From the NCBI RefSeq assembly GCF_039555335.1, contig NC_092646.1, positions 27,209,780-27,273,779 on the forward strand: a DNA stretch of 64,000 bases, read 5' to 3'. This DNA comes from Amphiura filiformis (Eukaryota; Echinodermata; Ophiuroidea; Amphilepidida; Amphiuridae). Of this stretch, positions 20,301 through 30,093 are shown piece by piece. Under the pieces are notes generated by a model. That model saw only the letters and a program-made list of their open reading frames with translations, searched no databases and was not told where the DNA came from. The position numbers and the translations under genes are program-made. How positions within the stretch are numbered: the first letter of the stretch is position 1; each line of letters begins with the position of its first letter.

Positions 20301-23164
20301 AAAGTACATGCAGGAAACACCTCATATTTACTTTTGGCCCTTGAAAATGGATAAAGCCTTATAGGTGTAGGCTTTATATTGAAAGGTTTGCTTCATCCAT
20401 GTTCATGAGCCAAAAGTACATTTGAGGTTTTTCCCACCCAGTGATGATAAGTAACACAAATAGGCTACAAATTATACAATTATACATTACGTTTTGTTAC
20501 CTGGAGAGATTTGATCATGTATCACCTCTTTTTTCAACCAAATCGACGGTAATAATTCTTCAGGCAAAACCCACTTCCTGGGAACTAAATACCACACAAG
20601 GTCATTTTTATGTAACTCATTGACCATTTTGTGTTATATACTGCCTATAGCTGTATGACATCCTTGTGATCTGGTCCCGGATCTGGTCAACTCATTGACA
20701 GATACCAACCTAAGGATGGAATTCAATTTTTGATCAATTCTCTCCAGGTAGTGAAACGTAATGGAATCTATTCTTGTATTTGTTGTTTTCAGATGTTTTT
20801 AATACTCGGTGTTGTTATCCCAGCTCTCGTCTACTCAGCGATGTACTTTGTACCACATGTGGAACAGATTCCATGGACTCCTATAATAGAGAACACAACC
20901 AACCAGCATATTACAAACCATGTACTTGTGACACCAATGAACACACCCCATGGTGTAATACCTACAACTGAAATCCATACCACCCCTAATCCTAAAATTA
21001 ACTTGGTAATTACTTTCTGGGTGATACTGATGCTAAGCATCATCGGACCCTCCTTCAGCCGTCCGTTTTTCACCGTCATGGATTCGTCAACTCAGAAGCT
21101 TGTGCAGGAGCATGGTGGTGAATTCGGCAGGCAAAGATTATGGGGTGCTATTGCATGGGGTATTTGGTCTCCAGTCGCTGGATTAGCCATTGATTCCTTC
21201 CAACCTACTACAATTTTAAGCAATAAATACACTCCGATATTCATCATGCAAGCTACTTTTGCACTGTTGTGTATTATACCAGTGCTGATGATCAAACTAC
21301 CTGCGCATGAAAGGCCACAATCAATGTCCAGGCAAATATTCTCTTTGTTTTCACAGCCCTTATTCCTTATGTTTGTAATCACCACATTTGTATGTGGAGC
21401 GACTCTAGGGATTATTTCCACATACTTATTTATCTTCCTGCAAGATGATCTTAACAGTCCGCATTATTTGATGGGACTCACGTTAACGTTAACATGCATG
21501 GCTGAAGTACCGGTGATGTTCTATGCTAAAAAGATAATCGCACTATTGGGCTATGCGAATGCGATGAATTTGGTGCTGTTTACATGGGGATTGCGCTGCT
21601 TTCTTTACAGCACACTGCAGTCAGCATTTTGGGTGTTACCTGTGGAATTGTTGCATGGGATAACATTTGGTCTGTATAATCCAGCATATACTTCGTTTAT
21701 CAACTGGATTTCACCAGACGGGATGCAGACGTCTGTGCAAGCATTGTGCAATGGGATATGGATTGGATTGGGTAAGTTTGCTGTACTATCATTTGCGTTT
21801 ACTTCCAATAGATGTTTCCATTAAGAACTTTAGAAAGTGAAAATTGTACATTTTTTGAAAAACCCAATGTTGGCATCTCTATGGTGATGATGATGATGAT
21901 GATGACGACAACAACGATTAAGGCTTGGTGACAATGACAACAAAGATGATGATGACAATGATGATGATGACAATGATGATCATACTGTTGATCAAGACGA
22001 TGATCATCGATCATCATCATGATGATCATGTCAGATCATAATGAATTAATGATCATGATGATGATGATCATGCAAATAGGATGATGTTGACGATGCGTAG
22101 GAAAGGTCCCCTTCCCTACACAAAATACTAGCTGGCCTCCACAATATTTGACAGGCTTTTCTGACCATACCCTGGTAGTCACCTTGTACATTGGCCTCCC
22201 AATCCTGGCTACACCACTGTGATGAAGATGATGACAATATTGATGATGTTGATGACAAAGGTGGTGGTGGTGATGATGTGGATGACGAGGAAGACAATGA
22301 TGACAATGACAATAATTAGAATGATGTAAATCCATTTGTGCCAAAAAAGTATCCTTACATTTGGAAAAATAATCACATGTTGGAATATTTTTTTAAATAG
22401 ATGCACTGTCTAATCCTGCACATTATGGCACTGTATTGAATCCAATGTGACCTCGAGAAGTAAAGTTACAAACAATTGAATAGATGAAGGTCCCGTTTTA
22501 AAAGTAACAAAATGCCCTATACAAGGCGCAAAAGGATTCCAACAAGTGCAACAAAGAGACACATAACACAGTATCTTCAATGAAGCTTTATTTAAAGCAG
22601 TTTTTATTTCAGTTTTTACTTCTCTGTACGTTTCATAACTTTCATTTTATTTGTCAGTTCTTTTGTTCCTTTTGTTTTAAATTAAAGGCACACATAAATT
22701 AGCCATTCACCACTCTCAAACCAGATGTCTAGTCCGTGGAGTTTTGAATTGGCCAGTCTGTCACTTTTATAAAACTGGACCTTTGTATAATCACTTGTAA
22801 CTTTGCTTCTTGAAGTCACATTGGATTCAATGGGGTGTCATAATGTGCCGGATGAGTGCGTCTATTAAACAAATAAATTTACCCAAATATGGTTTAGTTT
22901 TAAATTTAGGATTTTTCTTGCAAGTGTAAGGATACTTTTTTGTTGCACTTTATAACAATTGCTGAAAATATGTTTTCCTTTGTTTTTGAAGGTTTTGGTT
23001 CAGGTATGCTTTGTGGTGGCTTTGTATACGACACTTATGGAGGAAGAAATCTATTCCGAGCTGCAGCTGTAATGTGCATTGGAACTTTTATATTCATGGT
23101 CATGGCTCAGTGTGCATTGAGACGAAGAACAGATACTCCGGCAGATGCTCAGCACTTAGCTTGA
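17232..23164 (+). CDS. MFSD6-like major facilitator transporter, gene-level span (4 exons seen)
   Basis: A multi-exon membrane transporter of the major facilitator superfamily, closest by recalled pattern to the MFSD6/MFSD6L group. Exons are about 17232-17315, 19470-19624, 20793-21771 and 22992-23164. All internal junctions are GT-AG, and the phases agree at every join (1, 0, 1). The joined frame encodes about 463 residues with the family landmarks in order: LGLTATQVGI and GMVADRY near the first loop, a long loop with a sequon after the third hydrophobic segment, RQRLWGAIAWG, a CMAEVP segment, WVLPVELLHGITFGLY, and a final GFGSGMLCGGFVYDTYGGR segment. The start codon and any 5' exon are not identified. 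The substrate is unknown; the protein is presumably an integral membrane protein. The introns contain MITEs and foldbacks but no coding interruption. Confidence 0.85.
17318..17555. repeat. Interstitial telomere-like repeats in intron 1
   Basis: Degenerate CCCTAA units (left and right parts) and TTAGGG units (about 17424-17455) lie together, so the tract contains both orientations and is a diverged interstitial array. It starts just after the donor of the N-terminal exon. The tract resumes as CTAAACCCTAAC beyond the MITE at 17564. Confidence 0.7.
17564..17927. mobile_element. hAT-like MITE in intron 1 (364 bp)
   Basis: Inverted ends CAGGCTTCCTCAAATAG and (from the right) CAGGGGTCCGCAAATAG are flanked by the exact 8-bp direct repeat GTCTAAAC (17556-17563, 17928-17935). 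CAGGGGT(C)-type ends and 8-bp duplications are classic for hAT elements. No transposase is encoded. Confidence 0.88.
17969..18390. mobile_element. MITE with ~38-bp inverted ends in intron 1
   Basis: The left end has TAAGGCC, an A run, then TTGTTTGTTTGTCCTCCAC; the right end has GTGGAGGACAAACAAACAA, a T run, then GGGCCTAAG. A second inverted pair, GATTTGGAGTATCTCTGGACC and GGTCCAGAAACACGCC, is looser. Interior poly-A/T runs suggest slippage. The target duplication is not resolved. A 63-codon minus frame here is an artefact. Confidence 0.75.
18391..18890. other. Intron 1 sequence, nothing recognised
   Basis: Ordinary AT-rich intronic DNA with no bordered element. Confidence 0.4.
18891..19100. 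repeat. CAATGACCCCC-type repeat, copy in intron 1
   Basis: Units such as TCACCCAATGACCCCCTTTT and CTCACTGAAAGACCCC repeat, and the end CAAAGTCGAGTGCCCCCC matches the right end of the element at 26725. It is a partial copy of that family. Confidence 0.6.
19101..19469. other. 3' part of intron 1
   Basis: No bordered repeat seen. It ends with the TTACTTTTACAG acceptor of exon 2. Confidence 0.5.
19470..19624 (+). CDS. MFSD6-like transporter, exon 2
   Basis: 155 bp between acceptor CTTTTACAG| and donor AAG|GTAAGA. In the phase set by the neighbouring exons it reads through LVSISPYLPVYMTYLGLTAT, then QVGIISTMDPLSN and LLGMVADRYALHK. This is the MFS first-repeat pattern, with the conserved loop G-x-(V/I)-A-D-R-(Y/F) between helices 2 and 3. 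The reading frame continues past the donor to 19696, but that tail is intronic. Confidence 0.87.
19704..20010. repeat. Inverted/tandem 'CTAGTCCAAAGGTT' repeat in intron 2
   Basis: Some ten short units of CTAGTCCAAAGGTTC type on the left, and their inverted partners (GAACCTTTGGACTA type) on the right, surround a small TTAGGG patch at 19813-19836. The unit can fold into a long imperfect hairpin. It may be a MITE; its termini are not clear. Confidence 0.6.
20214..20420. repeat. Two tandem ~95-bp hairpin units in intron 2
   Basis: Each unit begins TACTTTTGGCCCTTGAACAT (or GAAAAT) and ends with the inverted ATGTTCAGGGGCCAAAAGTA, with a loop containing GGTGTA and TTTATATTGAA. The second unit starts about 117 bp after the first. 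Tandem hairpins of this kind suggest a duplicated MITE. Confidence 0.75.
20793..21771 (+). CDS. MFSD6-like transporter, exon 3 (main exon)
   Basis: 979 bp starting after the strong acceptor TTGTTGTTTTCAG| and ending at the donor TTGG|GTAAGT, phase 1. Residues 1-21 are hydrophobic (MFLILGVVIPALVYSAMYF). Residues 22-68 form an extended loop with an N-glycosylation sequon (NTT at 34-36). Residues 69-95 are the next helix, and RQRLWGAIAWG (113-123) is the family's WG motif. The rest carries further helices, CMAEVPVMF and WVLPVELLHGITFGLY, plus WISPDGMQTSVQ before the final helices. The frame is open upstream to 20730, and an alternative acceptor at 20747 would add 15 residues; I prefer 20793 because its pyrimidine tract is better and the helix then follows the loop as in relatives. 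Opposite-strand frames are shadows. Confidence 0.9.
21870..22084. repeat. GAT/GAC-rich trinucleotide microsatellite in intron 3
   Basis: Imperfect (GATGAT)n with GAC and GATCAT variants; it continues at 22217-22315. The minus-strand frames with runs of His or Ile come from this repeat. Confidence 0.85.
22085..22219 (-). mobile_element. Short fragment of a CAGTGGTGTAGCC-type element
   Basis: The right end, read on the minus strand, is CAGTGGTGTAGCCAGGATT, a typical invertebrate MITE terminus related to the CAGTGGCGTA ends at 15166. The insertion splits the GAT microsatellite into two parts. The left terminus is unclear. Confidence 0.5.
22343..22941. mobile_element. 599-bp element with ~170-bp inverted arms in intron 3
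   Basis: Outer ends AAAAAAGTATCCTTACATTT and (inverted) AAAAAAGTATCCTTACACTT. The inverted similarity continues inward through GCACATTATG and TTGAATCCAATGTGAC, then AAAGTTACAA and AAGGTCC(C/A)GTTTTA, to about 170 bp per arm. The spacer has no reading frame. It sits 50 bp upstream of the last exon's acceptor. No target duplication is obvious. Confidence 0.82.
22992..23164 (+). CDS. MFSD6-like transporter, last exon
   Basis: After the acceptor TGTTTTTGAAG| the frame completes a Gly codon from exon 3 and reads GFGSGMLCGGFVYDTYGGRN, then LFRAAAVMCIGTFIFMVMAQ and a polar tail RRRTDTPADAQHLA before TGA at 23162-23164. G-x-G-x-x-x-G-G followed by Y-G-x-R is the family's signature around helices 11-12. 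The tail is short and cytosolic in a standard MFS topology (inference). No clear polyadenylation site could be assigned. Confidence 0.88.
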
Positions 23165-23521
23165 TATGAATCGGGGTGGGGTACTTTATAGTAGAAATGG
23201 CCATACGGAGATGTGCCGCAAACATAGCTCATATTTTTGAACATTTGGTATGTCAATGACCCTTTTTCTAAGCCAATTTTTGGAATATTGATTGGTCATT
23301 TTTCAACATTTTTTAAATTTGCCAAATATTTCGGGGGGAAAAGTTACCGAAAATGTGGACTTTTGGTATACTGATTTCTTGGAAAATTGATATAGCCTTA
23401 TAGACTTTCAAATTCTCAGTGCCACATCCCCACACAAACCAAATTTGAGTTCCCCTCGCCATAGATATGAATGTGTATGACATCACAGTGGCATATCATG
23501 AGTCATCCTATGGGGCACTGA
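23165..23521. other. Probable 3' UTR and downstream DNA
   Basis: Follows the stop of the transporter gene. There is no AATAAA in the first few hundred bases, so the transcript end is not defined. Confidence 0.4.
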
Positions 23522-23529
23522 CCATGATG

Positions 23530-23870
23530 CCCAGGGGGGTCACTCCCATTGTGGCCTGTACACCATCCACGATAATCAACTTTTGAAAAGCACCCTAAAC
23601 AAGGATTCAACCCTTGGCTAAAACAATACCCTTAAGGTGTTTTCACACCCTAAACAGGGATTTTATTCCTTGCATCAAATTTCATACCCTAAATTTCATT
23701 TCCGCATATTAGCAATTGCAATTTTGCTACCCTTTTTCCCAATATTTCATGATGTTTTTGACACCCTAAACGTGTTACACGCATATCGTGCCTAACCACG
23801 AAAAACTGCCCTTTTTACACGTTTTTATTATCGCGGATGGTGTACAGGCCACAATGGGAGTGGCCCCGGG
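23530..23870. mobile_element. hAT-like MITE with 8-bp target duplication (341 bp)
   Basis: The ~42-bp inverted ends share CACTCCCATTGTGGCCTGTA and CACCATCC(A/G)CGATAAT. They are flanked by the direct repeat CCATGATG (23522-23529, 23871-23878). The interior contains repeated ACCCTAAAC(A)GGATT units. The termini CCCAGGGG / CCCGGGG and 8-bp duplication suggest hAT. Confidence 0.83.
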
Positions 23871-25349
23871 CCATGATGGGGGGGGCACCATGCCTGATGG
23901 GGGGGGCATTGGTAAGTTTCCTATGAGATTTTAAAATTTTAAAATTGATTAGTGCACATGTGCCCTTCTGACACTATGCCACTGTGACAGCAAACAGTAT
24001 AATATTTGTGCCTGAATATTTATAAGGCTGTGAAAGTTAAGACTTATGTGTGTCCCTGTTTTGTCTTGTCCTGGCCTATCTTTTTGTTTAATTCTCTCCA
24101 TGTGGGTGTCCATTGCCGACGATAAGTTCAATTTTTTTAATTCAAAAATTTCAGAATTGTAAATTTTATTTAACATATTTGGAATCAGCATGAAAAATGC
24201 ATTAAAATGAGTACAAACAAGCCTAGTATTGGTTCAGTGGTTCTTAACATAGCTCTTGATATTTTGAACAAATATCTCAAAACATTTTGGGCAAGAAGCT
24301 TTTGCACTGAGTCTTGACCTACATATTACTCACAGTGTTGCAAAAAATATTTGTGCTGTCTATATACTTTAAGCGATAGTGTACATTGAAATTTGCAATT
24401 ATTGCTTCATTTTGAAGTTCAAACAGTGCTATAAAAGTAATAGCAAGCAATGTGTTTGCATTAAAAGAAATAATTGTTGTACAACTTGAATGAACTAGAA
24501 TTATAATACTTGTATGTAAATCTGAAAGTTGCAACAGATATTTTAATTTCTTTCTTTTCTTTTTTTCTTTCTTTCTTTCTTTCATTTCTTTTATTTAGCA
24601 GGATTGCCAGATTTTATGTACAGATGGGCTACATTAATAGCCTCGTTATAGTTTTATTAATACTGGCAAATTACATGCCTCTATGTGCTTGCTGTTTTAT
24701 TTAGCGTATATAATCTGCAAAACAAATTCTCGGTGCCAATTCGATTTTCTGAGGGCCTAAGTTGAGTTGTGAATATACTAGATTGGGGGATCCGAGATTT
24801 CAAAGGAAATATATCCTTAGTATAATTTCTCGGTATCCATCTCAGTTAACTTGTAAACAACGTCATTTGTAGGCCTATGTAATATCTGCCCAACCGTCCA
24901 ATCATCATCAACTTGTACCTTTTAAGATAATGTAAATATGTTTATTTTCCAAACGAAAGTTCATCTATTCAGATTCAAAGCAACTTTATTCTCTACTTGT
25001 TGTACTTTATTACCGCGCATATATATTTTTTTTTAACTTTGTATAATTGTAGTAGTTTCAAAAACAGTTTGGTGTATTACTTTGTATCCTTGTGATAGAT
25101 TCGAATTATTAGATGTTAGTATTAAAAGTACCATCAATAGTTCCATATAATACATCTTGCCAACCCCTATTTTACAACTTTATACACATATGCAACATTC
25201 CCATCCAAACATAAAATTATGTATTCTTTTATACATGTTTTCCAATCAATATCTATTATCTAATATCATTATACTAAAGAATGCTTAACAAGAATAGCAT
25301 AAACAACCTCTCTCATCAATTGCAGCTTTTTATGTTCCATTTTCTACAT
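23871..25349. other. 1.5-kb gene-free interval
   Basis: Contains G runs just after the MITE and a (CTTT)n pyrimidine tract at about 24546-24600. No exon-like frame; the 60-88-codon frames here are AT-rich or microsatellite-derived. Confidence 0.5.
24546..24600. repeat. (CTTT)n microsatellite
   Basis: Imperfect CTTT/TTTC repeats of about 50 bp. Confidence 0.9.
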
Positions 25350-25675
25350 TTAAAAGGGCATTTTGTGATCCACAGCCTCACTTTTCTCAAAAAAGTTGAG
25401 ATTTTTATACCACTGGAAACCGTTGGCTACATAATGTTTATGTACCAAAAATTTCTTGCAGATTAATTCATTTAGCAAAAATATTGTCAAATTTGAATTT
25501 CGATCTGGTATACCAGAACGAAATTACAACAGTGGCCTATGGAGCAGTGTAATACACATAATCATGCATTACTCACAAACCCAAAATCGGAATCCACTGA
25601 AAATTTGGGAATAAGCTTTTTCTACTGAAAAATGTCATAAAAAGAGGATGCTAGGATCACGAAATCCTCCTTTAA
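25350..25675 (-). mobile_element. TTAA MITE family 2, copy 2 (inverted relative to 9452)
   Basis: TTAA at 25350-25353 and 25672-25675, ends AAGGGCATTTTGTGATCCAC and the inverted AGGAGGATTTCGTGATCCTA. The central GGTATACC palindrome is shortened on one side compared with 9610-9639. Confidence 0.85.
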
Positions 25676-26109
25676 GTAACATTAACAATATAAAAAATTC
25701 CTACATTTTAATTATTCAAGTTTTTTATATATTATCGTGATACTGTTTCTTATATAATGTAACTCTCTCACCAAATAAATGAAAGTTAACATACCAGCAC
25801 ATTCTCCATTTGCTTTCTTTGTGTCCACGTTTAGGTCCAATAATTTGTGGTGGGATCACTTAATTCAGTCTGACTATATGCAGCACTTAATTTCTCAGCT
25901 TTTTACATACTTTTCAAGACTGTATTTCATGCTTCATTTTGCACAAAACATAACACAATCAAACAATTACAATAAATGAATAAGTAGCTGCATAATTATC
26001 ATACAGAAAAAACAAAAAAGCTTTCGATATATTCCAATATCATTTCGCAAATTTGATTGCTGTCTTCGCCATTTACTCTAATTAGATAACTTCAAACACC
26101 AACCTTCCT
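25676..26109. other. Gene-free interval, nothing recognised
   Basis: AT-rich, no bordered element or credible exon. Confidence 0.4.
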
Positions 26110-26262
26110 AGTTCAACTACCATTTCAATCAAAATTACACTCCTCTCCTGAAATGATGACAAATGAAAATCGAAGTATATCATATTACACCTTTATCTTG
26201 ACAGTTTCTCATTTGCTTGCCCTATCCCTTTTTAAAGGAATTTTTATATTTAATTCTATTAC
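26110..26262 (-). repeat. Uninterrupted copy of the dispersed repeat at 11477-12090
   Basis: The reverse complement of this stretch matches both flanks of the foldback at 11652 in one continuous piece, so it acts as an 'empty site' for that insertion. It ends near AAAGGAATTTTTATATT. Confidence 0.7.
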
Positions 26263-26399
26263 CCCCACGACCCATTATTCAAAATCGCGCACTGTGATTT
26301 GTTGAAACGCGTCACGTGACAGACCATTAATTAGCGATAAAGTGTCAAGGGCAACAAACTTTATGTTCTTCTATCATCACAGCGCACAGCAGAGCGCAC

Positions 26400-26513
26400 A
26401 GCACACCTGCTTATGTAGGGGAGAATGGAATGTCAGGGGTGTGTTATTGTATGTGCATACCTGCTTATAGGGGAGAATGGAATGTTTGGTTGTGTTATTG
26501 GAATGTGCATACG
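26400..26513 (+). repeat. Two tandem ~58-bp units
   Basis: ACCTGCTTATG(TA)GGGGAGAATGGAATGT followed by GTGTGTTATTG and ATGTGCATAC occurs twice in a row with small differences. Confidence 0.7.
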
Positions 26514-26724
26514 CTTTGGCTACGCATTACCCTTTATTTCTTAAATAACTTGCCAGTGTTGGTAGATTATTTTGCCAAAGATGTTTGAATAAAAAATTAT
26601 AATAACATTTTGACAATTTAAAAATATTGTTGTAGTGTTTTTATACAAAATGACCAAATGTTTGAATACGTTTTTACGATCTTGATAAAATCAGATATTT
26701 AATGTTATTAAAACGTACATGTAG

Positions 26725-27223
26725 CCGGGGGGGCACTTCAATATGAAATGGATATAGGTGTAGGGCTGGCACTTTCGCACTAAGGGGCATTCGGTGAGAG
26801 CAAAATGTAAAAAATATGGGGTCATTGGGTGAGAGCATGATTTTGGCATTCGGTGAGAGCAAAATGTAAAAAATATGGGGTCATTGGGTGAGAACATGAC
26901 CTTTTTTTAAATGGAATCTTTGGGTGAGAGCCGAAACAGCGCCACAAAAACCTCGACAATTGAATTTCTATAGTTCTAAATGGCTTCAAATTTCATTGTT
27001 TTTTCAAAATAAGTAACAAAATCAGTGCTAAATGAAAGTTGCTGTTCAAATTGAACTTGTAAGGGTCTTTGGGTGACAGATCAAATGGAAAAATAGGGGG
27101 TCTTCTGGTGACAGAGCATGTGTTCGTAAAAAAATATGGGGTATTTGGTTGACAGCGATGCTGAAAAAGGGGGTCTTAACAGCCCTACATACACGTCACC
27201 TCAAAGTTGGAGTGCCCCCCAGG
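26725..27223. mobile_element. hAT-like element with 8-bp target duplication (499 bp)
   Basis: Ends CCGGGGGGGCACTTCAA and (inverted) CCTGGGGGGCACTCCAA are flanked by the exact direct repeat ACATGTAG (26717-26724, 27224-27231). Inside, GGTGAGAGCAAAATGTAAAA and GGGGTCATTGGGTGAGA are duplicated (about 26794 and 26850), and related GGTGACAG units follow. Partial relatives lie at 18891 and 29484. The minus-strand frames here arise from these repeats. Confidence 0.85.
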
Positions 27224-27246
27224 ACATGTAGTACCAAAACGTTTTT

Positions 27247-29394
27247 ATGCCTCCACCGCGAGGCATACTGTTTTTGCAATGTCCGTGCTTCCGTCCGGAT
27301 GCTATATCTCAGGCATGGATGGGCGGATTGACTTCAGATTTTCAGGATAGGTGGGTCATGGCCAGAAACTCTGGCTACTTTTTTTGGGTGAGATTCAAGG
27401 TCATATACTGGGGTAAAAGGTCATTTGAGGTCAGAGGGCCCATTTTCCTTATTTACCTCTTTTCTCGGAGACTAGGGGTCGCACGTTCTTCAAACTTGGT
27501 GGGTGGGTGCATCTTGACCCCAGGCAGAACAAGTTTGTATTGGTCAGTGGGTCAAGGTCACCTGAGGTCATGCAGGGGTAATTTGAGGTCAAATTAGCAA
27601 AAACTGTCATATGGCCATGAAACTTGGTAGGTACAGTCAACATTTAGAGCCAAATTTTTGGAAGGTCATTTTGGGGCCATCTGGGGTCACCCAGGGGTCA
27701 TCTGAGGTCAAATTAACAAAAACTGTCATATGGGCATGAAACTTGGTGGGTACAGTCAACATTTAGAGCCTAATTTTTGGAAGGTCATTTTGGGGTCATC
27801 CAGGGTCACCAAGGGGTCATATGAGGTCAAATTAGTAAAAACTGTCATATGGGCATGAAATTTGGTGGGTACAGTCGATATTTGGAGACACATTTTTGGA
27901 AGGTCATTTTGGGGTCATCCGAGGTCACCCAGGGGTCATCTGAGGTCAAATTAGTACCGGATGCTATATCTCGGGCATGGATGGGCGGATTGACTTCAGA
28001 TTTTCAGGATAGGTGGGTCATGGTCAAAAACTCTGGCTACTTTTTTTTGGGGCGAGATTCAAGGTCATATACTGGGGTAAAAGGTCATTTGAGGTCAGAG
28101 GGCCCATTTTCCTTATTTACCTCTTTTTTCAGAGATTAGGGGTCGCACGTTCTTCAAACTTGGTGGGTGGGTGCATCTTGACCCCAGGCAGAACAAGTTT
28201 GTATTGGTCAGTGGGTCAAGGTCACCTGAGGTCATGCAGGTGTCATTTGAGGTCAAATTCACACAGGGGTCATCTGAGGTCAAATTAGCAAAAACTGTCA
28301 TATGGGCATGAAACTTGGTGGGTACAGTCAACATTTAGAGCCTAATTTTGGAAGGTCATTTTGGGGTCATCCAGGGTCACCAAGGGGTCATATGAGGTCA
28401 AATTAGCAAAAACTGTCATATGGCCATGAAACTTGGTAGGTACAGTCAACATTTAGAGACAAATTTTTGGAAGGTCATTTTGGGGTCATCCGAGGTCATC
28501 CAGGGGTCATCTGAGGTCAAATTAGTAAAAACTGTCGGATGGGCATGAAACTTGGTGGGTACAGTCAACATTTAGAGCCAAATTTTTGGGAGGTCATTTT
28601 GGGGTCACCAGGGGTCATCTGAGGTCAAATTGGTAAAAACTATCATATGGGCATGAAACTTGGCGAGTACAGTCAACATTTAGAGCCAAATTTTTGGGCG
28701 GTCATTTTGGGGTCACCCAGAGGTCATCTGAGGTCAAATGAGTAAAAACTGTCATACATGCATGAAACTTGGTGGGTACAGTCAACATTAAGAGCCAAAT
28801 ATTTTGAAGGTCATTTTGGGGTCATCCGGGGTCACCCAGAGGTCATCTGAGGTCAAATTGATGAAAACTGTTGTACGGGCATGATATTTAGTGGGTTTAG
28901 TCAACATTTAGAGCCAAATATTTGGAAGGTCATTTCGTCAAAATGTCCGTCACATATTTGAGAAGGCGATTTCTTGGAAGTGGTATGGCATGTTGTTATA
29001 CACTTTGGTGGAATACAATTGTTATGCAGTAGATTTCGGGCAAAATATGTAAATGAAGTAGCTAATTTGCATAATGTGCTAATGTTCAGTGATGGGACTT
29101 GGTGAAAAGGTGTATTGGGGTCAGGAATTTCTATGCTTTTTTGAAGGTCATTTTGGGGTCATCTTAGGTCAAATTCTTAATATTTGTCCTATGGGCATAT
29201 GACTTGGTGGGTATTGTCACCATTTACAGCCAAAATTTTTGAAGGTCATCCAGGGCCACCCAGGAGTCTCAGTCATTGGAAAGTTGTTTTGGGGTCATCC
29301 AGGTGTCATCTAAGGTAAAATTCAGTCTCCTCTTTTAGGCTTGAAGCTTTGTATAAACCTGTGAGTGCGACATCACTCCCTTTGGTGGAGGCAT
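27247..29394. repeat. 2.1-kb element of tandem 'GAGGTCAAATTAG' units
   Basis: It begins ATGCCTCCACC and ends with its inverse GGTGGAGGCAT. The body contains eight or more diverged units of about 105-120 bp with AAAACTGTCATATGGGCATG, AAACTTGGTGGGTACAGTCA, ACATTTAGAGCC, TTTTTGGAAGGTCATTTTGG and CATCTGAGGTCAAATTAG. A larger block starting CCGGATGCTATATCTC at 27293 is duplicated at 27957 (about 660 bp apart). The frames 27247-27597, 27849-28139 and 28013-28288 follow this duplication and resemble each other only for that reason. Confidence 0.85.
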
Positions 29395-29483
29395 CACGGT
29401 CGACACTGTGCGTCGAAAACCGCGACATCCGAGAACCGCGGTCCATCTAGTTGAAAATGTTTTATGTTTGCTGGGTTATGAAA

Positions 29484-29870
29484 CCCGGGGGAGGGGCACT
29501 CAATTTGGGAAGTGATGCCCCCCTCATACCCGATGACCCCCCCCGTTTTTTAGTTGCGGCTACCCAATGACCCCCTTTTTTTTTTTATTGCGGCTACCCA
29601 CTGACCCCCTTTTTTTTCTAGATTTTCAAGAATAGCATCATCAAAATGCAACAAAATAATGCCGAAACTTTCAAAATTTTGCTCCATTTTTTTTTTTTTT
29701 TTCCTTTTTTTGAAATCTTACACTCAATGACCCCTTTTTTCAAAATATTATACCCAATGACCCCCTTTTTTTATTTTGTTTGTACCCAATGACCCCCTTT
29801 TTTTTATAATAACGCTTTGTACCCGATAGGCCCCAACTTCGCGACACCGGTAGGCATACCCGTCACTAAA
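29484..29870. repeat. CAATGACCCCC-type repeat, right-truncated copy
   Basis: The start GGGGGAGGGGCACTCAATTT resembles the left end of the element at 26725, followed by six or so TACCCAATGACCCCCTTTTT units. The expected GAGTGCCCC right end is missing. Confidence 0.65.
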
Positions 29871-29890
29871 GTTGATGAAACTGCGAGTTA

Positions 29891-30066
29891 GGGGCTGTTC
29901 AATATTTATGTGTAGCCTACTCACCGGGGTTGTGAATTCTCAAAATGGTCTACCAAGAATTGCTCCCCCCGGGTGGCCCCTTCACTTTTGCTGTGCCAAA
30001 AATTCTTTGCCCTCTCCATTTTGACATGTCCAAAATCTTCGACCCCCCCTTTACACATGCAAAATT
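29891..30066. repeat. Dispersed GCTGTGCAATAATTATG repeat, copy 3 (degenerate)
   Basis: Starts GGGGCTGTTCAATATTTATG, followed by pyrimidine blocks separated by GCCAAAAATTCTTTGCC-type units. Confidence 0.55.
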
Positions 30067-30093
30067 TGGGTTCACAAAATTTCAATTGTCTTA

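Noticed and set aside
21799..22406. His-rich and Ile-rich minus-strand frames
   Set aside because: Translation of a GAT/GAC microsatellite inside an intron.
22940..22991. Upstream extension of the last transporter exon to an ATG
   Set aside because: This part is intronic: the frame before the acceptor at 22991 is AT-rich and the family homology starts at GFGSG.
27247..28288. Pair of similar 91-116-codon frames suggesting a duplicated gene
   Set aside because: Similarity follows the 660-bp block duplication of a non-coding repeat; frames shift and end arbitrarily.
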